This document shows, one piece after another, positions 7,758 to 17,372 of a stretch of DNA of 64,000 nucleotides (position 1 is its first letter; each line of letters starts with the position of its first letter). The translations under genes and the position numbers were made by a program. The DNA comes from Bacteroidetes bacterium GWF2_33_38 (GTDB lineage: Bacteria > Bacteroidota > Bacteroidia > Bacteroidales > GWF2-33-38). The notes beneath the pieces are model-generated. The model was not told the DNA's origin. It saw only the letters and a list, made by a program, of their open reading frames with translations, and made no database searches. The stretch covers positions 62,001-126,000 of the forward strand of contig MEOF01000032.1 in assembly GCA_001769505.1 (NCBI GenBank), given 5' to 3'.

Positions 7758-7875
7758 CATAAATTTTTCATCAGCAAAACTTTATCTTTTATCACTAATA
7801 TCTTAATATTCATAAATTTATATTTCACAAATTTAAATGATTTACTAAATTTCGTCAAACAAAAAAATATAAATT

Positions 7876-8757
7876 ATGAAAAAAATTTTAGTCAATTCTT
7901 TTATTGCAATCTTTGCAATTATGTTTGTTGCGGTATCTTGTAAAGAAGAAAACGACGACGACGACAATAACAATAATTTGGATTCGGTATATACCGACAA
8001 TTCTGTTACCTTGGTATCAAACTCAATGACCTCAGATGATGTGTATTATGGAGCCGTAACTTCGGTAATTAGCAATGCCGAAAATTCAGGAAATAAAACA
8101 ACTTGTCCAACAGTAACACTTGAACCATCTGATTTAACAACTTATCCCAAAACTCTAACGCTAGACTTTGGAACATCGGGTTGCGAATTTGGAGAAATTA
8201 CTATTTCAGGTAAAATTATTGCAAGTTTATCGGGTAAAATTCGCGAAAATGGAACAACTGTATCCATTACTTTTGACAATTATACTGTTGACACTATTAC
8301 CGTAGGAGGAACACTTTCGCTAACTGTGCAAGATGTTTCGTTACTTGAATCAACCGTAACATTGATTGACTCCGTTAAAAATGGAGTATTAACCGTTCCA
8401 TCGGGCACCATGTCTTTAACTACGAACCAAACTATCAAGTGGAATTACAATACCTTAACCGATTATTTTGATGATGAATTTGAAATATCAAATGCTGCAA
8501 CAAATGCTACTACTTTAGATGAAAGTTCATATTCTACCGAAATAGTCGAGCCTATAATTATTAAAGGCTGTAGCGGTATTTATCAAGCAGTTCAAGGAGT
8601 TTACGAAATTTCGACAAGCGAATTAACAAATCCTGTTTCAATTGACTTTGGCGAAGGCACTTGCGATAATACAGCAACTGTTTCGACTGAAGTAAGCGTA
8701 ACCTACGGAAATCAAACCTTTACTCAAGATTATTCATACGAAATACCATTGCCATAG
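7876..8757 (+). CDS. Surface-type lipoprotein of unknown function, two-repeat fold
   Basis: The 293-residue protein has a lipoprotein signal peptide with lipobox VAVSC and Cys22 as the mature start. The mature end, CKEENDDDDNNNN, resembles the acidic lipoprotein export signal that sends Bacteroidota lipoproteins to the cell surface. The body contains two related segments, each with a DFG-x-(S/G)-x-C core (LTLDFGTSGC and SIDFGEGTC) followed by beta strands. This pattern is widespread in Bacteroidota lipoproteins of unknown function. A strong terminator follows, so it is probably transcribed alone. Confidence 0.75.
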   Translation: MKKILVNSFIAIFAIMFVAVSCKEENDDDDNNNNLDSVYTDNSVTLVSNSMTSDDVYYGAVTSVISNAENSGNKTTCPTVTLEPSDLTTYPKTLTLDFGTSGCEFGEITISGKIIASLSGKIRENGTTVSITFDNYTVDTITVGGTLSLTVQDVSLLESTVTLIDSVKNGVLTVPSGTMSLTTNQTIKWNYNTLTDYFDDEFEISNAATNATTLDESSYSTEIVEPIIIKGCSGIYQAVQGVYEISTSELTNPVSIDFGEGTCDNTATVSTEVSVTYGNQTFTQDYSYEIPLP

Positions 8758-8777
8758 TTAAGCAATCTTTTAATATC

Positions 8778-8809
8778 AAGTTCTTGAGCAATCAAGAACT
8801 TTTTTTTTA
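8778..8809 (+). terminator. Rho-independent terminator after the lipoprotein gene
   Basis: AAGTTCTTGA and TCAAGAACTT form a perfect 10-bp stem with a GCAA loop, followed by a run of T residues. Confidence 0.85.
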
Positions 8810-8883
8810 AAATCATAATAAATGTTAAAATAAAAGCAATTTGTTTGCGTTTAATAATTAAATCTAAAACACAATTTTTGCCT

Positions 8884-9066
8884 ATGAATCAAAATTACAC
8901 CGACGTTTATTTGTTTACAGTTGATGAAAATGGCTCTTCCATTATAAATGTCAACGAGTTTTTAACCAAAATCGACAAAGAATTAGAAGAAATTCTAGGG
9001 AGTAAGGAATTGAATCTTGAGCCTAAAAATGAAACTGTAAATGCAATATTAAGTTATTGCAAATAA
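8884..9066 (+). CDS. Small hypothetical protein (60 aa)
   Basis: The frame is open from 8845, but the ATG at 8884 gives a compact 60-residue acidic protein (MNQNYTDVYLFTVDENGSS...). It has no signal peptide or recognisable domain. A strong hairpin terminator directly follows the stop codon, which supports a real transcript. Function is not recognised; translation of this frame is likely but unproven. Confidence 0.5.
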   Translation: MNQNYTDVYLFTVDENGSSIINVNEFLTKIDKELEEILGSKELNLEPKNETVNAILSYCK

Positions 9067-9104
9067 AAAAATCGTAACTAATCAGTGGATTAGTTACGAT
9101 TTTT
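9067..9104. terminator. Strong hairpin terminator
   Basis: AAAAATCGTAACTAATC pairs perfectly with GATTAGTTACGATTTTT around an AGTG loop; the A and T runs make it usable from both sides. Confidence 0.85.
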
Positions 9105-9196
9105 ATTATCTGAAACAACTTGTCAAATACAGACTTATACTTCCGTCGAAATGAATTTTAAATCGAAACAATTATGTACATAATTATAACGGTAAA

Positions 9197-9709
9197 TTAA
9201 TGAAGTTTTCTTAGTAATTTATTTGATTGGTTTTTCAATCCTGTAGAACCGTCGATTAGTGTGTTTTCTAGGATTGCAGCGAATTCGGGAATTAGTTCTG
9301 GATATTTTTTTGTTAAACAGAATATTATTTTCATGGAATAATAACGAAGAGCAATTGGTTCTTTTGGATTAAGCCAATTAAAACACAAATCTACTATTTT
9401 ACCTTGTTGCTCTTCGTCGCTAATATTTTCGATATACTCATACACAATTCCCAATAAATTTCTTATCACACTTTTATCTTTTATTGTGTAGAAATGATTA
9501 ATTATTTCCGATGAATATTTTTGAAAAAAAACAGGATTCTGTAAGCACGAAAAGTATGCTACTCGAGATGCTCTATTTGATATTTGTTTAATCTCAGCAA
9601 AACTAAGATTCAATATTTCACGAAACCGACATTCGTCATTACCTACTTCATTGGCTACGATTTCAATAAGCTTTCGTGAACTATCAACTAAAATTTCCTG
9701 AAAATTCAT
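9197..9709 (-). CDS. Helical HEAT-like hypothetical protein
   Basis: The 170-residue protein is predicted to be all-alpha, with short helical pairs such as NRASRVAYFSCL, VIRNLLGIVYEYIE and IALRYYSMKIIFCL that resemble degenerate HEAT-type repeats. There is no signal peptide, so it is likely cytoplasmic. The gene stands alone between convergent and divergent neighbours. Small HEAT-like proteins of this kind are common next to housekeeping genes in Bacteroidales, but no function can be given. Confidence 0.55.
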   Translation of the reverse strand: MNFQEILVDSSRKLIEIVANEVGNDECRFREILNLSFAEIKQISNRASRVAYFSCLQNPVFFQKYSSEIINHFYTIKDKSVIRNLLGIVYEYIENISDEEQQGKIVDLCFNWLNPKEPIALRYYSMKIIFCLTKKYPELIPEFAAILENTLIDGSTGLKNQSNKLLRKLH

Positions 9710-9991
9710 GTTCGTATTTTTTATAAAGGTAGAAAAAATTCAAATCAAAATTGATAATTCTCTACCTTTCTCGAACGTCAGGCTGACATTACAAACATCT
9801 GTTTATATGAAAATATTCTAATTATTTTGATTGTATAATTGACCATTTTTAATAACTAAGGAAAAATTGTAATCCGGGATATTCCGATTTTGCTGTTTAA
9901 AAACCTATATTTTGCGAATGTTTTTTTTGGAATTTTAAATGTGTAGGCAATATTTTTTTCATATTTTTACAATCAAAGAAAAACAATAATT

Positions 9992-10429
9992 ATGGCAGGA
10001 AATATAACATTAACGATGATTAAGCCAATGGCTGTTCACAAAGGTTTTATTGTACCAATATTAGATAAAATAAATAAAGGAGGATTTCAGATTATTGCCC
10101 TGAAAATGGTTTGGATGAACAAACCTGAAGCTAGAGTTTTTTATAAAAATTTAAAAGACAAGCCATTTTTTAATAGTTTAATTAGGTTTATGACCTCTGG
10201 ACCTATTGTTGTAGCAATACTTAGAAAAGAAAATGCCGTTGAAGAATATCGAAAACTGATTGGTTCAACCGATCCGAAAAAAGCCGAAGTTGGTACTATT
10301 CGAAGAGAATATGCAAGCTCGATTGAAAAAAATGCTGTTCATGGCTCAGACTCAGATGAAAATGCCATAATTGAAAGTGATTTTTTCTTTTCAAAAATCG
10401 AACGTTTTGGCTTAGAAGATTTGGCTTAA
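9992..10429 (+). CDS. ndk: Nucleoside diphosphate kinase
   Basis: The 145-residue protein transfers the gamma phosphate of ATP to other nucleoside diphosphates. The catalytic histidine is His117 in NAVHGSDS, and TIRREYA supplies phosphate-binding residues. Length is normal for the family. The usual IKPDAV motif reads IKPMAV here, a substitution at a conserved aspartate that is not a catalytic residue. The gene has its own AT-rich upstream region. Confidence 0.95.
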   Translation: MAGNITLTMIKPMAVHKGFIVPILDKINKGGFQIIALKMVWMNKPEARVFYKNLKDKPFFNSLIRFMTSGPIVVAILRKENAVEEYRKLIGSTDPKKAEVGTIRREYASSIEKNAVHGSDSDENAIIESDFFFSKIERFGLEDLA

Positions 10430-10460
10430 CGAAAATTGCTTATAAACCTAAGATTATTGT

Positions 10461-11648
10461 TTATATAAATGTGATTTTAATAGGAAAATCAACTATAATA
10501 TTGTCATCAGGAGCTTTTAAAAGATTTTTTACTTTATACTTCAATACGTATTCTTTTTCGCCTTTGATATCTCTAGGTGCAGGCTTTAGATTTATTATTG
10601 AGATTGTATTAGCTTTCAACAATATTTTATCGGTAACAATCAAAATATTGTCCTTTTCTGCAAGTTCGAGATCAAAATCGAAACAAGATTTATTTTCAAT
10701 TCGAATATAATTGTAATAATTGTCCTTGCTGTCAGCATCAATCGTAAATTCAGCATTCTGAATATTAATTGATGCATTAAACAACGAAGTTAATAACTCA
10801 TTATTCCCAAACAAAATATCATTGTAATATAGTATCGTTCTTTTCTGCAATAATGCATTTTTGATTTCAACCAAACTTGTGTCTTTCGAAAAAATCAACG
10901 TCATGGGACGATGTTCTCCCGATAAATAATCAAACTCAGCCGTTGCAGGGTCGTGAATATCTGAACCCGACATTAATGTAATATTTTTCGCATTTGCCCA
11001 AGAAAAAGCAAGTGGATAATAATAATTTTTATTTACTATTTCGATTCCGTTCATTAGCCCACTTTTATAAATATTTTCGTGAATGCTGTCCCAAATCGGA
11101 ATATCATTTTCTTGCTTCCAACCTGGATGATTCCAAGTAATGAAAGCATCTTGTTCAGCTGCAGCTTTCAAGGCATCAAAATAGTCCTCTTTGTCAACTT
11201 TATGAAGGTCGGTTAGAAACAAAGCATTAAAATGACCATAAGGCATTCGTTTAGTTATTTCGGTTCCTTTAATTAAAATTAATCCGAGTTTATCAGCAAT
11301 AGGTTTAGCAATTTCGTAATTTCTATTAAAATTATCATCATCAACATTATTTTTATAATGATGACCCAAATGGTCAGTGATAGCAATAACATCAAATCCT
11401 TCGCTCCAAGCTTCTTCAACTCTGAAAGAAGGCCACACTGTCCCATCTGAAAATACTGTATGCATATGCAAATCAGCTTTTAAAGTTATAAAACCTGGTA
11501 TATTAGGAATGTTCCAAATTTTTCGATTAAAATTTTGAGCATCTGTAATTGAAACCATAAAAAGCATCAAAACAACAGCAATAAGCTTATTAAAGCAGTT
11601 TATAATCAGACTCAAATTTGCAATTTTAGAAAATATAGATTTTGACAT
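10461..11648 (-). CDS. Secreted PHP-domain phosphoesterase
   Basis: A signal peptide with hydrophobic core LIAVVLMLFMVSITDA is followed by a PHP domain. Metal-binding motifs are DLHMHTVFSDG, ITDHLGHH, KGTEIT, TWNHPGW and GSDIHDP. PHP enzymes hydrolyse phosphoester bonds with two or three metal ions; the C-terminal beta-rich region is seen in periplasmic PHP phosphodiesterase-like proteins of Bacteroidota. The start was set at the ATG at 11648 because a minus-strand TATCTTTG element lies at 11674-11681, so the farther ATG at 11690 would be upstream of the transcript. A start at 11666 is also possible. Confidence 0.85.
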   Translation of the reverse strand: MSKSIFSKIANLSLIINCFNKLIAVVLMLFMVSITDAQNFNRKIWNIPNIPGFITLKADLHMHTVFSDGTVWPSFRVEEAWSEGFDVIAITDHLGHHYKNNVDDDNFNRNYEIAKPIADKLGLILIKGTEITKRMPYGHFNALFLTDLHKVDKEDYFDALKAAAEQDAFITWNHPGWKQENDIPIWDSIHENIYKSGLMNGIEIVNKNYYYPLAFSWANAKNITLMSGSDIHDPATAEFDYLSGEHRPMTLIFSKDTSLVEIKNALLQKRTILYYNDILFGNNELLTSLFNASINIQNAEFTIDADSKDNYYNYIRIENKSCFDFDLELAEKDNILIVTDKILLKANTISIINLKPAPRDIKGEKEYVLKYKVKNLLKAPDDNIIVDFPIKITFI

Positions 11649-11673
11649 TTCATTAAAATTATACATTTTACTA

Positions 11674-11681
11674 CAAAGATA
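11674..11681 (-). promoter_or_regulatory. -7 promoter element of the PHP phosphoesterase gene
   Basis: Minus-strand TATCTTTG matches TAnnTTTG and leaves a leader of roughly 20 nt before the ATG at 11648. It decides the start of the gene. Confidence 0.6.
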
Positions 11682-11740
11682 TGTATTCACATGCGAGTTG
11701 CAAAATTTTACAAATCGATTATTGATATCAATATGAAAAA

Positions 11741-12529
11741 TTATTTGGTTTTATTCAAAAAATTGAGCACTATAGTTGAAAATATTTCTGGCTGTTCGGC
11801 ATGTAACCAATGTCCAGCTTTCGAAATTGTTTTAAAATCGGCATTAGGAAATATTTTTAGAATGTCTTGTAAGTCATTTCCTGAAATATATGGTGAATTT
11901 TCTCCTTTGATAAACAAAACAGGGAATTCAATAATTGGATTTATTTCTCTATCAAAACCATTCAAAATATTATGAATGTTATTTTTTATTGCTTTTAAAT
12001 TCAGAAGCCACTCAAAAGAATTATCATCAGCCCGACTAATGTTTTTTAATAGAAAATTACGTAAACTTTTTTGTTTTATGCTTTCACTCAACTTAATATC
12101 AATTTCATTTCTTGTACTGAATGACTTTAAATTAAGGCTTAATAAATTAGAAATTATAAATTCGTGATTATTGGCAAATTCCATTTTATAAGCAAATGGA
12201 CTGATATCTGCAACGATTAATGTTTTAACTCTTTCGGGATATTTTTGAGCAAAGTACATCGCGGTTTTTCCGCCCATTGAATGACCTAGAATAGTTGATT
12301 TTGTTAAATTATGCTCATTCATAAATTCAAGTAAATCCTCAAGCATTTCGCCATAATTATGAACCGAACTATGTGGTGAATGACCATGATTTCGTTGATC
12401 GATGAGATAAACCGAAAATTGAAAATCAAACCTTCGTGCAATTGTAACCCAATTATCAGAAGAACCGTAAAGTCCGTGTAAAATGACTAAAGGCTCTCCT
12501 TCTCCATATTTTTTGAAATTAAGTTTCAA
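11741..12529 (-). CDS. Alpha/beta hydrolase, YbfF-like esterase
   Basis: This 262-residue protein has the alpha/beta-hydrolase signature: oxyanion region LHGLYGSSDNW (18-28), nucleophile elbow GHSMGG with Ser84, and catalytic His in KAGHWLHAEQP near the C-terminus. DQRNHGHSPHS and SMGGKTAM are typical of the YbfF acyl-CoA thioesterase/esterase group. No signal peptide, so it is cytoplasmic. It starts one base after the pdxJ stop codon, so the two genes form an operon. The substrate cannot be told from sequence. Confidence 0.85.
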   Translation of the reverse strand: MKLNFKKYGEGEPLVILHGLYGSSDNWVTIARRFDFQFSVYLIDQRNHGHSPHSSVHNYGEMLEDLLEFMNEHNLTKSTILGHSMGGKTAMYFAQKYPERVKTLIVADISPFAYKMEFANNHEFIISNLLSLNLKSFSTRNEIDIKLSESIKQKSLRNFLLKNISRADDNSFEWLLNLKAIKNNIHNILNGFDREINPIIEFPVLFIKGENSPYISGNDLQDILKIFPNADFKTISKAGHWLHAEQPEIFSTIVLNFLNKTK

Positions 12530-12530
12530 C

Positions 12531-13244
12531 TTATTTCAATTGTCTTAAATACATTTGAATTGTATTCTCCAAACCTAAATACAAAGCATCTGAAATTAAA
12601 GCATGACCAATAGAAACTTCGAGTAACCCCGAAACATTTTCGTTAAAATATTTTAGATTTTCTAAACTTAAATCATGACCAGCATTTATTCCCAAACCAC
12701 ATTTAAAAGCAAGTTTTGAAGCATCGGCAAAAGGCTTTACAGCCTTGAATTTATCAATTGAAAACATCGAAGCATAAGGCTCGGTATAAAACTCAATTCT
12801 ATCGGTTTTTGTTTTTACTGCATTTTCGATATTTTTATGATTGGTGTCAATAAAAATTGATGTTCTAATATTTGCAGCTTTGAATTCGGCAATTATATCT
12901 TTCAAAAAAGCTTCATTTTTAACTGTATCCCATCCTTCGCTGGAAGTTAGAGCATCTGGTGAGTCTGGCACTAATGTTACTTGTTCAGGTTTTATGTTGA
13001 GAACCATATCAATAAAAGTCCTTGACGGATAGCCTTCGATATTGAATTCGGTATAAACTATAGGTCGTAAATCTAAAACATCTTGATAACGAATATGCCT
13101 TTCATCTGGTCGAGGATGTACAGTAATACCCTCGGCTCCAAAACGTTGGCAATCTTTAGCAACTTGAACAACATTTGGAACATCGCCTCCCCTTGCATTG
13201 CGTAATGTTGCTATTTTATTTATATTTACACTTAATCTTGTCAT
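12531..13244 (-). CDS. pdxJ: Pyridoxine 5'-phosphate synthase
   Basis: PdxJ condenses 1-deoxyxylulose 5-phosphate with 3-amino-2-oxopropyl phosphate in the DXP-dependent vitamin B6 pathway. Family motifs are [38 protein letters not shown] and [10 protein letters not shown] with the catalytic His; [11 protein letters not shown] closes the TIM barrel. The start was placed at the ATG at 13244, giving 237 residues; the frame is open for 17 more codons but the family begins at this point. It heads an operon with the hydrolase gene and is divergent from the CBS gene. Confidence 0.94.
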   Translation of the reverse strand: MTRLSVNINKIATLRNARGGDVPNVVQVAKDCQRFGAEGITVHPRPDERHIRYQDVLDLRPIVYTEFNIEGYPSRTFIDMVLNIKPEQVTLVPDSPDALTSSEGWDTVKNEAFLKDIIAEFKAANIRTSIFIDTNHKNIENAVKTKTDRIEFYTEPYASMFSIDKFKAVKPFADASKLAFKCGLGINAGHDLSLENLKYFNENVSGLLEVSIGHALISDALYLGLENTIQMYLRQLK

Positions 13245-13326
13245 AAATATTTCTGTTTTTATCGAAATAAATGTAGTTTTGTCTTTGTCGAACAAAATTA
13301 ATTGATTTTATAGAACAAATGTAATT

Positions 13327-13992
13327 ATGTTAGCAAAAGATTTAATGTCAGATGTAATTCCTGCTTTAAAAACTTCCGATACGGGTCAAACCGCATTGAA
13401 TTGGATGGAATTGTTTAGAATTTCACATCTACCGATTGTTAACAATAAAGATTTTTTAGGTCTAGTTTCCGATACTGATATTTATGATCAAAATATTTCT
13501 GAAGAACCTGTTGGTAACCATAAACTTTCTTTATTCAATCCAAGTGTATTTGAAAATCAACATATTTACGAAGTTATTGAAATTTTTTCGCGTTTAAAAC
13601 TAACCACATTACCAGTCCTTGATAAAAATAAAAAGTACTTAGGTTTAATTTCCTTAACAGATTTATTGCATAATTTCTCAAATATTTCGGCTCTTAAAAA
13701 CCCCGGAAGTATAATTGTACTTGAATTAAACGAACACGATTACTATTTAAGTCAAATAACTCAAATAATTGAGGGCAACGATGCAAAAGTTCTAAGTCTT
13801 TACATAACATCTAAGCCAAATTCGACGAAAATGGAAGTTACCATAAAAGTTAACACAACCGATTTATCTCGAATTACTCAAACATTTGAACGATACGATT
13901 ATACAATAAAAGAAACTTTCCAAGAAAATAATACGGTAAATGAAATTTTACAATCAAGATTTGACTCTTTTATGAACTATATGAATATCTGA
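13327..13992 (+). CDS. Two-CBS-domain protein
   Basis: The 221-residue protein has two CBS motifs (about 1-55 and 70-125, ending in LGLVSDTDIYD and LGLISLTDLLHN), which usually bind adenine nucleotides, followed by an ACT-like C-terminal region of about 90 residues. No membrane segment. The stop codon overlaps the start of the Omp85-like gene (ATGA), and this CBS-Omp85-nadK order is a familiar Bacteroidota envelope cluster. A regulatory role is likely, the target is unknown. Confidence 0.75.
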   Translation: MLAKDLMSDVIPALKTSDTGQTALNWMELFRISHLPIVNNKDFLGLVSDTDIYDQNISEEPVGNHKLSLFNPSVFENQHIYEVIEIFSRLKLTTLPVLDKNKKYLGLISLTDLLHNFSNISALKNPGSIIVLELNEHDYYLSQITQIIEGNDAKVLSLYITSKPNSTKMEVTIKVNTTDLSRITQTFERYDYTIKETFQENNTVNEILQSRFDSFMNYMNI

Positions 13993-15392
13993 TGTCAAAA
14001 TTTTTAATTTTTATTCTTTTATTCTTTTTTATTCTTTTTAGCCAATCTATCTTATCTCAAAATAAGTCTATTTTCATCTCAAAAATCAACATTTTAGGAA
14101 ATGTAAAAACTAAAGAAAAAATCATTACACGTGAATTAACTTTCAATATTGGCGATTCCATACAGTATGATGCAATCAATAAAAATCTTTCTAAATCAAA
14201 AGAAAATATCGAAAATACATTGTTGTTTAACTCGGTAATTATCGATACAGTGAAACTTTCTCCAAATAATTACTCTATTAATATTACTCTTGTTGAACGT
14301 TGGTACTTTTGGCCTTATCCAATATTGGAACAAGCTGATAGAAACTTCAGTTCATGGCTTAAATCCAATGATTTAAGCAGAAGCAATTACGGTTTATTCT
14401 TTCAACAAAATAATTTCAGAGGTCGGAATGAAATCGTTAAAATAAAAGCCCGCTTTGGTTATAAAGAACAATTTGCAATCAATTATCGAATTCCGTACTT
14501 AAATAAGTCGCAATCAATAGGATTAGAACTTCTTTCGTCGTATTTTCGTCAAAAGGAAATAAGTTATGCCACCGTGAACAATTATCCTCAATATGTTAGT
14601 TCTGAAAAATATCTACAAGAGTATTTTAACTCTAAGCTTAATATAAATTATCGATATAAACTTTATAATACATTCAACGTTTCGCTATCCTACTTCAACT
14701 ATTATATTAATGACTTCGTATTTACATTAAATCCCGATTATTTTATTCATGAACAGACTTTACTCCCTGTAAATAGAAATTATTTTCAAAATTTGATAAT
14801 AAATTTGAATTACTCTTATGAAAAAAGAAATTCCATTATTTATCCATTAAAAGGACAGTATTTGTATGTTGATGTAGAAAAAAATCATGGTATTAGCAAT
14901 AGTTTTAATCAACTTAGTATTCAAACAAAGTTTAAAAAATATGTGAAATTAAATTCAGTTATATTCTTTGCTTCATCATTACATTTAAAATATTCACTAC
15001 AATGCAGCAATTCATATATATATTCTGACGCACTCGGTTATGAAGATAATATTCGAGGTTTCGAATATTATGTAATAGATGGTCAAGATTTTTTTATACA
15101 AAAAAATAATTTTAAAATAAAATTGTTTGATAAGCAAAAAACGCTCAAATTTATTAAGTTAAAAGAATTTAACACGACATATTTTGCGTCCTTTGTCAAT
15201 ATTTTCTTTGAAATGGCATATGTAAAAAATATTTATTCAAAACCTTCAAATCGTTTCGATAATTGGTATATCTATTCCATTGGAGCAGGCATTGATGTGC
15301 TGACATATTACGACAAAGTGATTCGATTAGAATATTCGCATAACAATTTCAAATACAACGGTTTTTATATTAATTTTACAGCTCCTATTTAA
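13992..15392 (+). CDS. Omp85-like outer membrane protein with single POTRA domain
   Basis: After a signal peptide (FLIFILLFFFILFSQSILSQ) comes one POTRA-like domain (FISKINILGNVKTKEKIITREL, about 28-100) and then a beta-rich region with alternating strands that fits a barrel of the bacterial surface antigen family. It is much shorter (466 residues) than BamA and ends in NFTAPI rather than an aromatic residue. A role in outer membrane protein or lipid assembly is possible. It overlaps the CBS gene by one base and precedes nadK by 10 bp. Confidence 0.75.
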   Translation: MSKFLIFILLFFFILFSQSILSQNKSIFISKINILGNVKTKEKIITRELTFNIGDSIQYDAINKNLSKSKENIENTLLFNSVIIDTVKLSPNNYSINITLVERWYFWPYPILEQADRNFSSWLKSNDLSRSNYGLFFQQNNFRGRNEIVKIKARFGYKEQFAINYRIPYLNKSQSIGLELLSSYFRQKEISYATVNNYPQYVSSEKYLQEYFNSKLNINYRYKLYNTFNVSLSYFNYYINDFVFTLNPDYFIHEQTLLPVNRNYFQNLIINLNYSYEKRNSIIYPLKGQYLYVDVEKNHGISNSFNQLSIQTKFKKYVKLNSVIFFASSLHLKYSLQCSNSYIYSDALGYEDNIRGFEYYVIDGQDFFIQKNNFKIKLFDKQKTLKFIKLKEFNTTYFASFVNIFFEMAYVKNIYSKPSNRFDNWYIYSIGAGIDVLTYYDKVIRLEYSHNNFKYNGFYINFTAPI

Positions 15393-15402
15393 AAAAAACA
15401 AT

Positions 15403-16287
15403 ATGATTGTTGCAATCTATGGTAAAAAAATTGATAAAAGTTTTAAGAAAGAAATCATAAAACTTTTTGAAATACTAGAAAACTATAAAATTAAAGTTAT
15501 TGTTTTTCAAGAATTATATTCAAATCTTGAAAGAGAAATAAATTTTAAACCTCCAATATTATCAACTTACAATTCAAAAGAAGAAATCTATAAAAAAATT
15601 GATTTCCTTTTTAGCATTGGTGGCGATGGAACTTTTCTTGATGCGGTTACTCAGGTTAAAGATTCAGGCGTTCCAATCATAGGAATAAATGCTGGGCGAT
15701 TAGGATTTTTAGCAACAATTTCTGAAATAAACGAATTTGAAGAAGTAATAAAATCAATTACTGAAAAATCATATGAAATTGAAAAAAGAACCTTGCTTGA
15801 AATCAAAACTTCCGCAAATGTATTTAACAACTTTAATTTTGCACTTAACGAAGTAACCATTCACAAGCACGACACATCATCAATGATTACCATTCATTCA
15901 TATATCAACGATGAATATTTGAATTCATACTGGGCTGATGGATTAATTATTTCAACACCAACTGGTTCGACAGCTTATTCATTGAGTGTTGGAGGTCCAA
16001 TTGTAGTTCCCAACTCCGAAAATTTCATTATTACTCCACTTGCCCCACATAGCATGACAGTAAGACCAATTGTAATTAACGATAAGAATAAGATAAAACT
16101 CAAGGTAGAAAGTAGAAATAATAGCTTTTTGGTTTCATTAGATCATCGAGCTGAAATACTTGATAATTCAGTGGAAATAGAAATTAAAAAAGCTGATTTT
16201 AAGATAAATACAATTAAATTGGCAAATCAATCGTTTTATAAAACAATCAGAAACAAACTAATGTGGGGAATCGACAAAAGAAATTAG
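15403..16287 (+). CDS. nadK: NAD kinase
   Basis: NadK phosphorylates NAD to NADP with ATP. The 294-residue protein has GGDGT (73-77) with the catalytic aspartate, NAGRLGFLA, the NE-ligand stretch FALNEVTIHK, and DGLIISTPTGSTAYSLS in the C-terminal beta domain. Length is standard. It is third in a CBS-Omp85-nadK operon that leads into the T9SS/BAM block. Confidence 0.95.
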   Translation: MIVAIYGKKIDKSFKKEIIKLFEILENYKIKVIVFQELYSNLEREINFKPPILSTYNSKEEIYKKIDFLFSIGGDGTFLDAVTQVKDSGVPIIGINAGRLGFLATISEINEFEEVIKSITEKSYEIEKRTLLEIKTSANVFNNFNFALNEVTIHKHDTSSMITIHSYINDEYLNSYWADGLIISTPTGSTAYSLSVGGPIVVPNSENFIITPLAPHSMTVRPIVINDKNKIKLKVESRNNSFLVSLDHRAEILDNSVEIEIKKADFKINTIKLANQSFYKTIRNKLMWGIDKRN

Positions 16288-16392
16288 TACATCTGTCAGA
16301 AAAATGAATAAAGTTGTCAAATATCAGGCGAATATTTTTTTAGAAAAATAATATTTTATATTTTTACCAATTGATTTAAAAAAAAGACACAA

Positions 16393-17328
16393 ATGTTTCA
16401 AAATAAATATATTCTCATTACTGTCATTTTTATCTTTATCAGCCTTACTGTTTTTGGACAAGGTAGAAGAAGAAGTGCGAGATGGAAACAAAATAGGTAC
16501 GAAATAATATATGGACTTGGTGCAACTAATTTTCTTGGGGAACTTGGTGGAGCCGATCAGATTGGAACAAATTTCGTAAGAGATTTTGAAGTTTCAATGA
16601 CTCGACCTCTTGGCAGCATAGGGCTTAGATACAAATTAATGGAAAAAGTTTCTGCTACAACAAAATTTTCATATGGCATATTGAAAGGAGACGATAAAAC
16701 AACAGAGCAAGTTCACCGAAAAAATCGCAATCTGCATTTCCGATCTCCAATTGCTGAATTTAGTATGAGAGGTGAATTTGAGATTATCAAAGAAAGTGAA
16801 GGACATCGTTATACATTGCGTAAGGTTAGAGGTTTAAAAGGTTTTAAATCAAACATTTATGTATTTGCTGGCATTGCAGGCTTTTATTTTAACCCCAAAG
16901 CTCAATACGAAGGAAAATGGTACGCTCTTCAACCATTGTGTACCGAAGGACAAGGAATTGTTCCAACCCGAAAGCCATATTCAAGAATTCAAGTTGCTTT
17001 TCCGTTGGGAATTGGTCTAAAATACGGACTTGATAGAAAATGGAGTATTGGGGTCGAATATGGTGTCAGAAAAACGCTTACTGATTATATTGATGATGTT
17101 AGCACGACTTATATTGACAAAGAAATATTAAGAGCAGAAAAGGGAGACATTGCGGCTTATTTATCAGATCCTTCACTTGGATATAATGAAGGTACAGTTG
17201 GTGAACCAAATTGGACTGGAGCAAACCAACAAAGAGGAGACTCGTTTGATAAAGATGCGTATATGTTTCTAGAAGTTACGTTAACTTATAAATTAAAAAC
17301 AACTCGAAAAGGTATGCCTAAATTTTAA
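16393..17328 (+). CDS. PorG-like (DUF6089) outer membrane beta-barrel protein, copy 1
   Basis: A signal peptide (cleavage near VFGQ) is followed by RYEIIYGLGATNFLGELGG and alternating beta strands up to TLTYKLKTTRKGMPKF. It belongs to the PorG/DUF6089 type of 8-stranded barrel; PorG is an outer membrane part of the T9SS that contacts the PorKN ring. At 311 residues it is longer than its neighbours because of an insert before the last strand (about 235-285). It is followed by two paralogues; the three share the motif of a polar first strand, a FRSPI/FSSPI strand and a PLGIG-KYG strand. Confidence 0.8.
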   Translation: MFQNKYILITVIFIFISLTVFGQGRRRSARWKQNRYEIIYGLGATNFLGELGGADQIGTNFVRDFEVSMTRPLGSIGLRYKLMEKVSATTKFSYGILKGDDKTTEQVHRKNRNLHFRSPIAEFSMRGEFEIIKESEGHRYTLRKVRGLKGFKSNIYVFAGIAGFYFNPKAQYEGKWYALQPLCTEGQGIVPTRKPYSRIQVAFPLGIGLKYGLDRKWSIGVEYGVRKTLTDYIDDVSTTYIDKEILRAEKGDIAAYLSDPSLGYNEGTVGEPNWTGANQQRGDSFDKDAYMFLEVTLTYKLKTTRKGMPKF

Positions 17329-17372
17329 TTTATTTGTTTTTTTAATCATAATATATACATTTGTAGAAATTT

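Larger units (their letters stand above)
7440..7875. other. Intergenic region between the cassette and the next lipoprotein gene
   Basis: It holds the rloA promoter and operators, the right cassette boundary (GCCCAAC, 7553-7559), a plus-strand TATTTTTG element (7608-7615) preceded by a TTGG box and a GTATATATAC palindrome, and then the rubrerythrin remnant. The plus-strand promoter may be the old promoter of the lost rubrerythrin copy. No intact gene is seen. Confidence 0.6.
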